This document shows positions 11,590 through 22,013 of a DNA stretch of 64,000 nt, one piece after another; within the stretch, counting starts at the first letter, position 1; each line of letters begins with the position of its first letter. Both the position numbers and the translations under genes were made by a program. Below the pieces are notes generated by a model. It had not been told where the DNA came from and ran no database searches. It saw only the letters and a list, made by a program, of their open reading frames with translations. The stretch lies in the NCBI RefSeq assembly GCF_030253575.1, contig NC_080562.1, positions 41,269,852-41,333,851 of the forward strand. The letters run 5' to 3'. This DNA comes from Rhododendron vialii. Lineage: Eukaryota > Streptophyta > Magnoliopsida > Ericales > Ericaceae.

Positions 11590-12928
11590 TCATTGCCAAC
11601 AAAGCACCATGAAACCTGGCCAATGTGGAGAGAGAGAAATATGTATGTATATCTTATTATCTACTCTATCTATCTGTCTACATATATATAAACATATATG
11701 TGGAGAAATATAATACAAGGAGCATGTCAAACAAGTGTAATTAATAATTATGAACACCAGTCTTTTCATCATGAAGTTCTTACTATTGTGGGAGAGAGAG
11801 AAATATAATATTAGGAGCATATCAAACTCGTGTAATGAATAAAATATAGTGTTAATTTAATAAAAATTTAGAAAAAACGAACGAAAATACCAAAAATTGA
11901 AGAAGAATGGAGGCCAATAGTGAATTCTGGCGGGAAAATGCCCTGAAATTTTTACGTTATCTATTGGACCTAATAGCTAGGTCCGTAAACCAAACTTTAG
12001 GGATAAAAGCATTGCAATAGATACCAGGGGACGATATTGAGACTCGATCGAAATTAGAGGGACCATTCTAAAATTTACCTTTTAGAAAAGGCCCATACTA
12101 CATTATACGAATGCTCCCTCTTTTTTTTTCACGAAGAAAGCATACTCATTCAATTTATTCAAACAAGTCATACGACATCTAAAAATAAGTCACCCAAATA
12201 CAGATCAAGCCATACACCAACTACTGATAATCACCTGAAAACAGAGATACAGAAAAACTGTTAGACTCTTAAAGAGACGAAATTAATTTCGAATCACCTG
12301 AAAACATAGATACAGAAAAACTGTCAGACTCTAAAAGTGACGAAATTAATTTCGAACTCCTAAGCAAGAGCCATTACCCATTCACACCGTAATCTCTTGA
12401 ACGGCAAATGTGAAGCTAGTATCGAGATACTGGGCGCCTCAGAATGGCAGAACTCCATATCAAAGACAACATCAAACCTGTGGAAAATCAGTCAAAGACC
12501 TACCGGACTAAATCCGGACAAAAATCGAATAAAGAAAACCCTAATCCTAACCATCTGCCTTTTCGATCCAGCCTACACAGCCGCCACCATGACCGACAAA
12601 CAAATCCAGCCACCATCAGAGCCCCACCGCCCGAACCCCACCAACCACATCCCACCACCATCAGGAATGTGTATGTTATACTATTAATTACGGAGCTAAT
12701 TTAATTTGCTGCATTTGTATCGAACAATACCAACGTTATGCTTCCGATGTGAATGTATATTATGAGTTCGTTCTTCGATATACATTTGAATATTTGGAGT
12801 TCATTAATTATAACGAGATCACCGCGGATGTTATATATATGAATTTAAATGTAGTTGGTCTACCCAAAATGATTTGTGTATCATCGCATTGAAAAGATAG
12901 GACATCAAACTACATACACATTACACGC
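11590..12928. other. upstream region of GRP3, related to 2.3-3.4 kb
   Basis: It shares GAGCATGTCAAACAAGTGTAAT and neighbouring sequence with 2895-2935. A short direct repeat at 12232-12360 (GAATCACCTGAAAACA.AGATACAGAAAAACTGT) occurs twice. Two overlapping proline-rich frames at 12.4-12.7 kb show no protein features that I would trust. Confidence 0.4.
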
Positions 12929-13130
12929 CCACGAGTTGGCACCCTAGTGGTTGGGGCGTATGTCCAGGTACGGTTTTGAGAGTACTCCTCAAAGTCTAAG
13001 GTTCGATTTTTCACCAAGTGAGTACCTTGAAAGTAAGTGGGGACCGTGACTGGTGTACATGACCATGTTAGTTCCTCCAAAAGCTTAGGTTACGCAGTCG
13101 GGTTCATATAGTGGCCTCCTAGTAATATAA
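12929..13130 (+). mobile_element. tRNA-derived SINE-like element
   Basis: Near the left end is an A-box-like stretch (GAGTTGGCACCCTAGTGG). About 55 bases later comes a B-box-like GGTTCGATTTTTC (13000-13012), close to the RNA polymerase III consensus GGTTCGANNCC. A unique body of about 110 bases follows (GTAAGTGGGGACCGTGAC...GGTTACGCAGTCGGGTTC). It interrupts sequence that is continuous at about 3060, which supports insertion. No clear target-site duplication was identified. Confidence 0.55.
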
Positions 13131-13510
13131 TAAAAGGAGCAGGCTAAACTCGTGTAATTCATAAGCACAAGTTACAAATAATGGATCGAGGATGAGGTCT
13201 TATCTCCTCTCTTTAAAAAACAGAAAAAGTCTTGTCATCATGGGAGCAAAATAAAAATCCAGTTGGATCGAGTTGGAAGTATAAATACTTAATTCAGAAT
13301 GTTAAGGACCTGTATGTTTAATTTGCATTTTATTTTCAGCGTTACAAATAATGGATCGAGTACCACATGGGGAGTATAGTTTAAGCCAAATATTGCGTTT
13401 AGATGAAAATAATGTCCTCCTTTAATTTATTATATACCGCAGCTAGCTACTAACTTAATTTTTCTAATCAAGAACTGAAAAAATCTTCACATCTCTATAT
13501 GTATTTTTCC
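13131..13510. other. GRP3 upstream region
   Basis: AT-rich sequence, the first part shared with 3062-3310. A 17-base segment (GCGTTACAAATAATGGATCGAG type) occurs twice (13172 and 13341). No gene. Confidence 0.4.
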
Positions 13511-13518
13511 TATATATA
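13511..13518 (+). promoter_or_regulatory. TATA box of GRP3
   Basis: TATATATA about 113 bases before the GRP3 ATG. A direct repeat (TTAATT.TTCTCATCAAGAACTGAAAAAATCTTC) surrounds it at about 13455-13487 and 13549-13580. Confidence 0.55.
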
Positions 13519-13630
13519 CCCACTACCAGCTCTCTTGTCCTGCAAACTTAATTATTCTCATCAAGAACTGAAAAAATCTTCTTACTCCTTCCCTTCAAGT
13601 ACTAGCTAGCTAGCCAGCTATCAAAACATC

Positions 13631-13873
13631 ATGAGTTCCAAACTTATTCTTTTTTTCCTCATTGGTGCACTTGTTTGCACCACCATTGCTAGTGGCCAGG
13701 GAACCGCTAGCGGCGGGGGAGGCGGTAACCAAGGTGGGGGAGGCGGCGGAGGCAATGCAAGTGGTGGGCCAATGAGTGAAGGGTTTGGTGTTGGGGGTGG
13801 TGGAAGTGTTAATGGAGTAGGTGGGGGTGGAGCCGGTGGAGGAGGTGGTCGTACCACCGGAACACTGCCTTGA
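13631..13873 (+). CDS. GRP3: small glycine-rich secreted protein
   Basis: An intact 80-residue protein. Residues 1-19 (MSSKLILFFLIGALVCTTI) form a hydrophobic signal peptide nearly matching those of GRP1, GRP2 and GRP4. The mature part is mostly Gly with Ser, Ala, Asn and Val (GGGGGNQGGGG, SEGFGVGGGG) and ends TTGTLP. A small secreted glycine-rich protein of this type is expected in the cell wall; no catalytic motif is present or expected. The ATG is the first after the TATA box and its frame matches the paralogues. It is single-exon with no lesions and is much shorter than GRP4, probably by loss or non-expansion of repeats. Membership in the local GRP family is clear; the biological role is inferred. 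Confidence 0.85.
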   Translation: MSSKLILFFLIGALVCTTIASGQGTASGGGGGNQGGGGGGGNASGGPMSEGFGVGGGGSVNGVGGGGAGGGGGRTTGTLP

Positions 13874-16240
13874 GTAAATCAGAGATCTCTCTATCTCTAT
13901 TCAATACTGCATGTATGTGTTGTGTCTTTGAAGTGCAAGTGCTGTCACAATGTATGAACCGTGGTTTGTATTTGTATTTGTATTTTTTTTTTTCTGGTTT
14001 TCTTTGTTGGCATCTTGTCAACTATTGTCTTGTACTTTGTATTTGATTTCTTGAAAAAAATAAAATAAAATTCGAAGGGTTTGGATGTATGTTTTGTTTT
14101 TGCTAGTAGCAGTAGTAGAAGAGTATGTGTACTCTTCGAGGCTCTCTCAATGCATTTCTTCTCCTATTGTATTTGTTCCATTTTTTTATCTTTGGGATTA
14201 ATTAGTGGAACTATTTTTCTTTGCCTTTAAAAAAAAAAGTGTGCTTATGAACCGTGTCATGTACTTTTAAATGGAGAAATATGTTTTCTACTTCTACAAA
14301 TAAGTCTCTCTCTCTCTCACTCTTGCAATTTTCTTTGAGAGTGTCTTTTTCACATAGCCTTTGTGAACATCCTGTTCATCTGTTTACGGAGCTATTCAAT
14401 CTCGTGCGATCATTTCGGTTTTGGACGGTTCAGATTTTAATAAAAAAATTTCGGGCAAAAGTTATTATAATCAATTATTACTGGTTATAATTGATTTTCA
14501 ATCCGAATCATCCAAATACACTTTAGACGGTTGCAATTGAGCTCCGTAACTTCTTCTTTACAGAACAGTTGTAAAGAAGATTTTCTCATTTTCTTTACCT
14601 TCCAACTATTTATTGGGAAATAAAGTAATTAAAAATAAGCTATATGCAAAGGAAATTAATTCACACAGTTCGAACAATTCTACGAACACATAATTTTAGT
14701 CGTATTAACTGTTCAATTTTGTGGTTCTCCTTTCTGTTCTCTCTCTAGAAACAGAAAAGCTCTCTAGAAACAGAAAAGCCCTAGCCGCCAGCAAAACTCT
14801 TCCTCCCCCTAGGGTTTCAATCCCTTTTCAGGTGGTGGGAGGGGAGGGCGACTCCCTCTCGAGTTTTATTCTCTCCAGATCTGTTTTGATCGGAGAGTTT
14901 TCTCTCCTCTCTCATCACCATGCACCCACCCCTCTCCTCCCCTGTCGCTAGCCTTGGTCGCGGCTCCTCCGTTGTGTCACCTTTCTGCACCTCCTCCATC
15001 ATCTCCACCGCGTAGCCCCCAATGGTTCTTCACCGGAGGTTCGTCACGCGGTCGTGGATCTAGTTTTACGATCTGAGGTCGGTGGTCCTGGTAATTCAAG
15101 GACGGATTTAGGTGGGGGTAGGCGGGGGCACGTGCCCCACTCCCCCGCATACTCCCGCTCGAGATTAAAATAATTTTGTTATATTTTTGTATGTTTTGGC
15201 ATAATTATGAAAATGTGCTAATATATAAACATGCACACTGGCATATATTCTAAAAATACACATATAGAATTAGTTTTATGCTTAAATTTCATCATACGGT
15301 GCATTTATATTTGTTGTTTTACAAGCTATTTGTCTATTTTGAACAATTCTTTCTTGATTTTCTTTATTTTTAATCGTCTAGTAAAAATTTATTAAAATAA
15401 AATTATTAATAAAATTAGCTCGATCATTCTAAAACTTGCTGATGTTCATTTAAAACTAACTTGAAAAATTGATTTTTGTGTTCATTTTTACCTAATTTAA
15501 CTAAAAGTACGCGTTATAAACTTTTGTAGCTAGTAATGCATTTCCTTAATTTTGTATGATCTTACTGTGGTTGAAAAAAAAAAAAAAACTTTCGTCATAA
15601 TGATTAACAAGGTGCCTCCACTAGTCTACATTGGCCGGAGATTGTGTGTCAGGATGATATGTGATGATTGAAAGGTAATAAGGTCCGTTTATTCTGCTAG
15701 TTGTTACTCAGCCATGGGTTGTTTTCTTCTCTGGCTAGGTTTCCCCTTTGTCGGCATCATTGTTGGTGACCGGAGGTTTTTTTTTTTTTCTTGTTTTTTT
15801 ATCTCCCTTGCAGAGTATTCTCTTCCCTGTGTGGGTAGCTTTCCTCCCCTTTGTGGGTGCTGTGATTGTTGTCTGATGGTGGTTTGGTGTTTTATTTTCG
15901 CGTGTATGAGGGTTCTTCTGTTAGGCGTACGTGTTGGTATCTGTGTGTTTCACAGTTTGGCAGGTAAGAGTTTGGAGGTTAGGTGTCTTTGATTGAAAAG
16001 CCTACATTCTATTATTCCATGCCTTTAATTAAGATTGGATATACTCTTTTTATGTTTCTCTGTGTTTATCAATGGTAATAATAAGGTGGCTGAAGAGCCG
16101 AATGTGGCACATGCATGTGTGAGGGCATTCGCGTCGTTCTCGTTATCACAGAACGGCACCACTTTAAGGAACAACACACTCTTGACATACGTAGGTGAAA
16201 CCCGTTATGATCATACCCGGTTTCAAATTTTCATTTTTGG
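13874..16240. other. intergenic, no gene supported
   Basis: GRP3 3' flank with T-rich stretches, then a CT-rich segment (14721-15060) that resembles the 5' leader of a LINE or a transcribed UTR, including CCCTAGGGTTTC. It breaks into 'AAGGACGGATTTAGGTGGGGG...GGGGGCACGTGCCCC' (15098-15145), which looks like the left end of a hAT-type element. No matching right end was found. A GC-richer stretch at 15690-16010 has a 92-codon frame without recognisable features. Confidence 0.35.
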
Positions 16241-16455
16241 ACGGCTCCGATCATCTGATTTTTTAAAATTTGGATCGAGTGCCTACATATTTCGGATTGA
16301 GTTGATTTGTTCGCGGGCCCACTCAATTTTTTTAAAATTATTGAACGGCTCGGATTATCTGATTTTCAAAAATTTGGATCGAGCACTTACATATATTGGA
16401 TTGAGTTGATTTTTAGTGGGGCCCACTCATTTTTATGAAAAATTTATTGAACAGT
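16241..16455. repeat. tandem repeat, period about 104 bp
   Basis: Two adjacent units of about 104 bases (start ACGGCTC at 16241 and 16345) and the start of a third (ACAGTTCGAATCATTCG at 16451). Each holds ATCTGATTTT, AATTTGGATCGAG, TATTGGATTGAGTTGATTT and GGGCCCACTCA. The unit is related to the fold-back elements at 58928-59199 and 60244-60552, so it is probably a rearranged relic of that family. Confidence 0.7.
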
Positions 16456-17172
16456 TCGAATCATTCGTGCGGAATCTGGGGTAGACCTCACATGCCTACG
16501 GTGGCTGGTCACCAAGCTGTACGTTGATTAATACTCCCTCAATTTTCATACAGTATTTTTTGTCCATTTGGCTATGCATTATGTGGAAATGTCATTAGCC
16601 TAAGGGAGATTTAGCCAAAAAATTTTCATATTTATAATTTTTGAGCTCAAGGACAAACACCTTTTGCAATCAAATTTAAGGACAAATATGCTTATGAAAG
16701 TGCCTAAAACCTTATGGTACCCTATAAAAGTACCTAAAATCCTAGGGTATCCAATATATGAAAGTGCCTAAACTATTAAAACTCTATAATAGGAAAGTGC
16801 ATCCTAAAATCCTTTAAAAGTGTTTAAACATGTTTTGACCCAATGGCTAAAAAACTCAAAAAATTAAAGAACCTTCCCTGAAAACTATTTTGCTGACGTT
16901 CTTTTCTTAAATGAAAACTATTTTACCGTCCTTATGACTAATTTTCTCGTAGCCTAACGGGAAGTTGGAGCAATTAATGCGCTTCGATCATAAACTTGGG
17001 CTTGGGGCATCTCCATGGTCTATGGTTCTGTGCGCCTAATGACATACCCATATATGCACATATATGGATGAAGACTTGGGCTTTACCTAGCAATAGCTAG
17101 GACCCAATATAACATAGTAATAAAGTTTAGCCCAATACAAAAAATAGACAATTAAGGTATCAATTTTAACAT

Positions 17173-17304
17173 GGGAAAATGACGGCAAATGACGTGTTTT
17201 GATAATTACTATCCGTCAAAGACATTTTCAACATTAACAAATATTTTCAGTATATCCTTGGCGGATATTAATTATCAAAACATTTTCTGGACCGTCATTT
17301 TCCC
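17173..17304. mobile_element. Mutator-type MITE, copy 3
   Basis: A 132-bp element, GGGAAAATGACGGCA...GACCGTCATTTTCCC, of the same length as the copies at 1615 and 3999. The left flank ATTTTAACAT and right flank ATTTAATAACAT look like a target-site duplication with two added bases. The unoccupied site is visible in duplication copy 1 (TTTTAACATTCC near 5548), so it inserted after the duplication. Confidence 0.85.
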
Positions 17305-17480
17305 ATTTAATAACATTCAAGGGAAAACTAGCAATTAGTTGAAAATGGTTAAAATGATATATGCCCACAGCCTACCTCACTGATGGTATGCAAGGATCTC
17401 CTACTACTATCGGGCGAATTAATTTGAAAAAGGTAAACGGTAGGTAGATTAACTCTTTAAGAAAAGTTTTTATGAGGGGT

Positions 17481-17764
17481 CACTACAAGAAATTGCAGAC
17501 TTGGCGCGACAAAATTAACCAAAAACGTGTCGCCGTTGGGTTTGTTGGCGACACACTTTGGTGAACTCTTCCGCAAAAACTTGTCGCTAATGATCATCAG
17601 CCCGAGTTGACTAGTGGGACTATTTACAGAGACTAAGTACTGTAATTTCAGCGATTGAGTTGTCTAGACCCAAGGTCTTTTGTTCGGCAAAACCCTTCGC
17701 CAACGCAAATGCACTTTTCCTCATACATTAGGTTGTGTCGAAAGAACATGATTTTGTTGTAGTG
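17481..17764. mobile_element. CACTA-type small non-autonomous element
   Basis: Ends CACTACAAGAAATTG and ATTTTGTTGTAGTG share the CACTACAA terminal inverted repeat of CACTA elements. Subterminal GGCGACA and TTGTCGCTAAT motifs recur inside. It is 284 bp with no coding capacity. The 3-bp flanks (GGT, TCA) do not match, consistent with age; its partner lies at 5617-5910. Confidence 0.65.
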
Positions 17765-17926
17765 TCATGTGGGCACAATCCATGATAAATAATATTTATT
17801 AAATATCAAGCATATATTATATTAGGATTTTCGGTAACATTTGTAAGCAATTTTTTTGTTTTTGTTTTTATGGGTGGGGGATGCGTGTGTAAAAGATTGA
17901 GACAATTTATGTCAGAGGGTTAGGAA

Positions 17927-18582
17927 TAGGGCTGTAAATGAACTGAGCCATTCGCGAACTGTTCGAGGCTCGGTTCGGTAAGAGCTCGTTCGAGTTCGAT
18001 TCGTCTGCTAAACGAACTGAACCTAAACCTCAATTCTAGGCTCGTTCCATAAATGAGCCGAACCTGAGCCTAATGGTATTCTGCTCGGTTAGGTTCGCGA
18101 ACCTATACTTAAATTTAATTAATAATTCAATAGGGGTCTATTTGTAAATGTAAAAAGTTTTAAGGTTGTATATATAATTCAATACTTATTTTTCTCCCAA
18201 ATTCTATACGATCAATGAGAGAGTTTGGGATCGCTTGAGTTTAATGAGCTGAATCGAATCAAACCTGAGTCTTGACGAGCTCAATTCGAGCTTAGATTCG
18301 GCTCGGCTCGATTCATTTGAGTTTAACGAGCCAAACTTGAGCCAAAATGTTCAAGTTTGAATCGAACCTGAGCCGAATCCAAGCCGAACTCGAGCCAGAC
18401 TAGTATCTTAACAAACCCAACCGAGTCGAACCCGAGTCTTGAAAAATTTTAACGAGCCGAACTCGAGCCAAGTTGTTCAGGCTCGAATCGAACTCGAGCC
18501 GAACCCGAGCCGAACTCGTACTTTAACGAACCCGAGCCGAACTTAACAGGGTTCGGCTCAATTCGATTCGTTTACAGCCTTA
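17927..18582. mobile_element. hAT-type non-autonomous element, 8-bp target-site duplication
   Basis: A 656-bp insertion with short inverted ends (TAGGGCTGTAAA at the left; TTTACAGCCTTA at the right) and a perfect 8-bp flanking repeat GTTAGGAA (17919-17926 and 18583-18590). The inside is packed with GAGCCGAAC, AACTCGAGCC and TTCGGCTC repeats in both orientations. Duplication copy 1 has the unoccupied site (GGTTAGGGAGGTAAG, about 6083). An 8-bp duplication is typical of hAT. No transposase is encoded. Confidence 0.9.
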
Positions 18583-18657
18583 GTTAGGAAGGTAAGTGGT
18601 AGTCAACAATTGGACCCACCCACATGAAATTAGTCAAGGGCCCAACTAATTAACTTA

Positions 18658-18897
18658 GGCTCCGTTCCAGAAAGGAGAATAAATATTTATTTTTTAAGAA
18701 GGTAATTTCAAGCTCAAAAATCATGTGCTTACGTAAATAATTTTCCTATCAGTATGGATCTTGTTTGATAGATCTCATTAAGATCTTTAATACGGTGCAA
18801 AAAAAAATTTAAAAATTATTTTTCATTTACATTATTTTTTAGTTTGAAAATATGAAATAAATACTTATTTTTTAAGAAGGTGTTCTGGAACGGGGCC
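18658..18897. mobile_element. Tourist-like (PIF/Harbinger) MITE with TTA duplication
   Basis: A 240-bp element with ends GGCTCCGTTCCAG and CTGGAACGGGGCC, flanked by TTA on both sides. The inside has AAATATTTATTTTTTAAGAAGG at the left and the inverse at the right. Copy 1 shows the site without it (AATTAATTGGGTCAG, about 6150). A second copy of nearly equal length lies at 32182-32420. Confidence 0.85.
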
Positions 18898-19245
18898 TTA
18901 GCCAGTTTGCAAATTCATTCACTAGAGGGTATCTGAGTGAGAAAGCGGGAAATTTACCCTTTAATTCAGGCCTTGTTTGTTTGGGGATTCAAAATCTCTG
19001 GACACGGTTTCTAATAAATTTTTTCTATCTCTTTCTACTCATTATTTTCAAAATTCTCCCTCAAACCCCAAACGATCAAGATCTAAGTTTCTATAGAATT
19101 AATTTTAGTACGTGTTATTAGTTGAAACATAAAAACAAAAAAAAAGTCGAATATTATCTTCTCTTGAGACCAGACCCGTGTTTCGATATACATTCATCAT
19201 ATATATATATATTGGAAAAGATTATCCCAGTGATACATTCGTGCA

Positions 19246-19806
19246 TACGACCTGAGGATGAATCTGAGGATGGCAGTCATCATATGGTGAGCTTAAAAAT
19301 TCAAATGTCGAGGCATACCAGGACTATGCAAATCCGGGCATTTCGGGATAGCATTGCTAAGAAAGGAGGTCGCCATATGGTTAGCCGCAGAAAATGCAAG
19401 GCCTATAGGAAAAAATCAAGGCTCAAGGATCTTGATGATGACCAAAGTGTTCAAGCCTTCAAAAAATACAAAAGGCATAAGCGCAAACGAGCACATACCA
19501 TTGAAGACAATTGCATCAATTCTCATGTGTTTCGCGTAACGCAGCGTCATGTGGTAAATTAGTATCCTTTTTTTGCTGTGTGATTTTCTAATAATGATTT
19601 TTTTACAGGTGCTAGAGGAACTTTATTCATGAATATATTTATTTATTTCTATGTTCTTTTTGGGAGTAGACGGTTTGTTTATTTATTTATTTTTGTTTGT
19701 TTGGTCTTTGTTTTGACCGTCTTATAAGTTCTCCCTATAACATCTGTTCCGTGTACTCTTTCCTTAATATTAACGAATTTCTTACTCTTCCTCCCAAAAA
19801 AAACAG
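19246..19806 (+). mobile_element. insert of unknown origin with poly(A)-like end and a basic ORF
   Basis: About 560 bases present only in duplication copy 2. It carries an open frame to TAG at about 19560-19562 encoding a Lys/Arg-rich peptide (KKYKRHKRKRAH, preceded by KDLDDDQSVQAF). Beyond the stop is an intron-like pattern (GTGGTAAATTAGTATCC then TTTTTTACAGGTGC), and the insert ends with CTTCCTCCC followed by eight A. The poly(A)-like end suggests retroposition, while the splice-like pattern argues for captured genomic sequence. I do not recognise the peptide. Boundaries are estimates from comparison with about 6430-6475. Confidence 0.4.
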
Positions 19807-20507
19807 AAGGACACCTGCGTTTGAGACGTTGCCACAATTATGAACCCTTAATTAATTCAAAATGAGTTCTTTATTAATTTATTTCGGTAATCGGGTGTTC
19901 AAGTCAGCACTTTAACTAAGCTCAAGACTCTTAAAAGTTGATCATCGAACAAAAGTCCATTCAGAGTTGAATATTTTGCCTAGTGGTATTCAACTTTGCG
20001 ACCAAATGAGGTGGAGGTGTATATTAATATCCCTGAAAAGAGAGAACCACACAAATCTATTGAAAGGAGCAAAGTCAAATTAACTCGTCATCAATGCATA
20101 ATAAACAAAAAGTCTTCTCATTCAAAGGATTTTAATATACAAAAAATAGAAAAAGTCTTCTCATATATGAAGTTCTTATCCTTTGTCCAAAAAAACAAAA
20201 TTAAAGTCTTCTAATGTGACCAAAACGACGACAGTCCACTTGGAGTTGGATAGCTAGGAGTCTTGAGGCAAGGATTTTGGAGTTTACTTTTCCAAACTTG
20301 ACAGTTAGCCGCTAGCTGCATTAAATCTTTTCCCTCAAATTTGGGATCTCAAAATTTTTAGGCACGATTTTCAATAAATTTTCTCTATTTTTCTCTACTT
20401 ATTATTCTAAAATTCAAACCAAACAAGATTTCCAATGTCAAAGCTAAGATTAGATAGATGTAGGCCTTACAATATCCATAAACTTGTTGGCTCTCTTTCC
20501 CTCTCTC

Positions 20508-20515
20508 TATAAATA
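20508..20515 (+). promoter_or_regulatory. TATA box of GRP2
   Basis: TATAAATA, 76 bases before the GRP2 ATG, in a sequence identical to the GRP1 promoter core. Confidence 0.7.
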
Positions 20516-20583
20516 CTCTCTTTCCATCCCGTACAATTCTCATCAAACCACAATCACCACACCAGCTATATACTTCCAAAAAT

Positions 20584-21213
20584 ATGGCATCTAAGTTCCT
20601 TCTTCTTGTGCTTCTTAGTGCTCTTTTTTGCACCACCATTAATGGTAGAAAACTTGTGAGCACCCAAGGGTCTTTTGCAGACCAAAAGTCATTCTACCGC
20701 GCCGGTGGTGGCGGTGGTCTAGGTGGAGGAGGTGGTGGTGGTTCTGGAGGGGGTGGCGGCGGAGGGCTAGGTGGAGGTTCGGGCTTTGGCTGTGCAGCTG
20801 GCTTTGGTGGAGGATCGGTTGGTGGCGGTGGACTTGGTGGGGGTGGTGGAGGGGGGGTCTGGTGGCGGTGGAGGTGCTGGAGGAGGACAAGGTGGTGGGT
20901 CAGGTTTTGGGGGAGGAGCTGGAAGCGGATATGGAAGTGGCGCCAGCGGACTTGGTGGGGGTGGTGGAGGGGGGTCTGGTGGCGGGTCAGGTTTTGGAGG
21001 AGGAGCTGGAAGCGGATATGGAAGCGGCGGCGGACTTGGTGGGGGAAATGGAGGTGGTGGCCGCGGAGGGTTCGGAGGTGGCAGACTTGGTGGCAGAAGT
21101 GGAGGTGGAATTCCTCGAGGGGACATAAATATATGGATCAGCCCATGTGTTTCCAAACCTTACCTACTACTTACATGTCTTGCCAATTTATGCGAACCTC
21201 GATTAATTTCTAA
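20584..21213 (+). CDS. GRP2: glycine-rich secreted protein, frame-shifted
   Basis: Residues 1-19 (MASKFLLLVLLSALFCTTI) form the signal peptide. The linker and first glycine repeats follow those of GRP1 closely. At the G7 run (20851-20857) the frame leaves glycine codons: the ATG frame continues as a Trp/Arg-rich tail (WWRWRCW, KRIWKRR) to a stop at 21211-21213, 209 residues in all. The glycine frame continues in phase 2 (GSGFGGGAGSGYGSG repeats) to GGGIP. There the GRP1 stop TGA is CGA in this copy, so the glycine frame would run 34 codons further to 21218-21220. Either the gene is dead, or the G run is a one-base sequence error and the true product is a glycine-rich protein with a new C-terminal extension. 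The promoter is intact. Confidence 0.65.
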   Translation: MASKFLLLVLLSALFCTTINGRKLVSTQGSFADQKSFYRAGGGGGLGGGGGGGSGGGGGGGLGGGSGFGCAAGFGGGSVGGGGLGGGGGGGVWWRWRCWRRTRWWVRFWGRSWKRIWKWRQRTWWGWWRGVWWRVRFWRRSWKRIWKRRRTWWGKWRWWPRRVRRWQTWWQKWRWNSSRGHKYMDQPMCFQTLPTTYMSCQFMRTSINF

Positions 21214-21639
21214 AGACTAATTTCACCGTACACTAATTGGAGCCAATTAAATTTGGTGGCGGTCTCCGTATGGACTAATTCCAAAGGAGGGAGTCCAGGG
21301 GTTTGCTCACTTTGGTTTTCATTCAATATCAAAACCCTGTGTACGTATATTAGCATAGCTGCATTCGCTGCTGCAAACTTCCATGCATGGATGCTAAAAT
21401 AAAAACAAGCTTTAGGCCCGGTTTCTACTGACAAAAAATACTAAAAACTTAACGTATTCTATTATTTCATTTTTACTAACAAAAAACACTGAAAACTAAA
21501 CACATTTTAGCATCTGATTTTCACTAACAAAAAAGCTTTTACCAATTCAATAACTTTTTCACTTATATATCCATGAAAAACTTATTCACAAAACAACTTG
21601 ACATTTCAACGGCAATAAGAAATGAAAAAATTCATGATT

Positions 21640-21994
21640 TGATCTTCACTACAATTTCAAGTTGTCGGGATGCTCATCTCATTTCTTATCGTGTTATCAT
21701 CGCTTGGCACTCTTGAAGCTGCTTTTTTCTTCGTTCATGCGCTAGCTTTTACCGTCCGTGGATGCGCTTCGATTATCAAAGTCTATTAAATTATTATCAG
21801 CACTAGGTTTATGGTCTTCACTGGTCTGTTTGGACTGGAGATCTTTCATGAAAACGAGCTCTGGTACCGCGAAATTGGAAATCCAGTACACGAACAGAAA
21901 GTTCGGTGCTGTCATCCATGTCGAAATCATGTTTACTTCAAAATGCTTAAACGTGGATGAAGTCAATAGGTACTGCAAGAAACTCTACTATTGA
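21640..21994. other. conserved segment open on both strands, copy 2
   Basis: Partner of 9120-9480, with only scattered substitutions. The 78-codon + frame (21758-21994) and the opposite 78-codon - frame (21742-21978) both stay open. Not recognised; see the partner entry. Confidence 0.3.
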
Positions 21995-22013
21995 CTTCAA
22001 AATGAGAGACCTA

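Noticed and set aside
12397..12704. Two overlapping proline-rich frames
   Set aside because: Both open in low-complexity sequence, neither with a recognisable start context or domain.
12950..13012. tRNA gene
   Set aside because: A- and B-box-like motifs are present, but there is no cloverleaf with acceptor stem; a SINE fits better. No true tRNA, rRNA or CRISPR array was seen in the window.
14721..15008. Frame in a CT-rich leader-like region, possibly a LINE 5' end
   Set aside because: No continuing ORF and no matching element end; kept only as a note in the intergenic entry.
15098..15160. hAT-like left end (GGACGGATTTAGGTGGGGG...GCACGTGCCCC)
   Set aside because: No right end or 8-bp duplication could be located, so an element could not be delimited.
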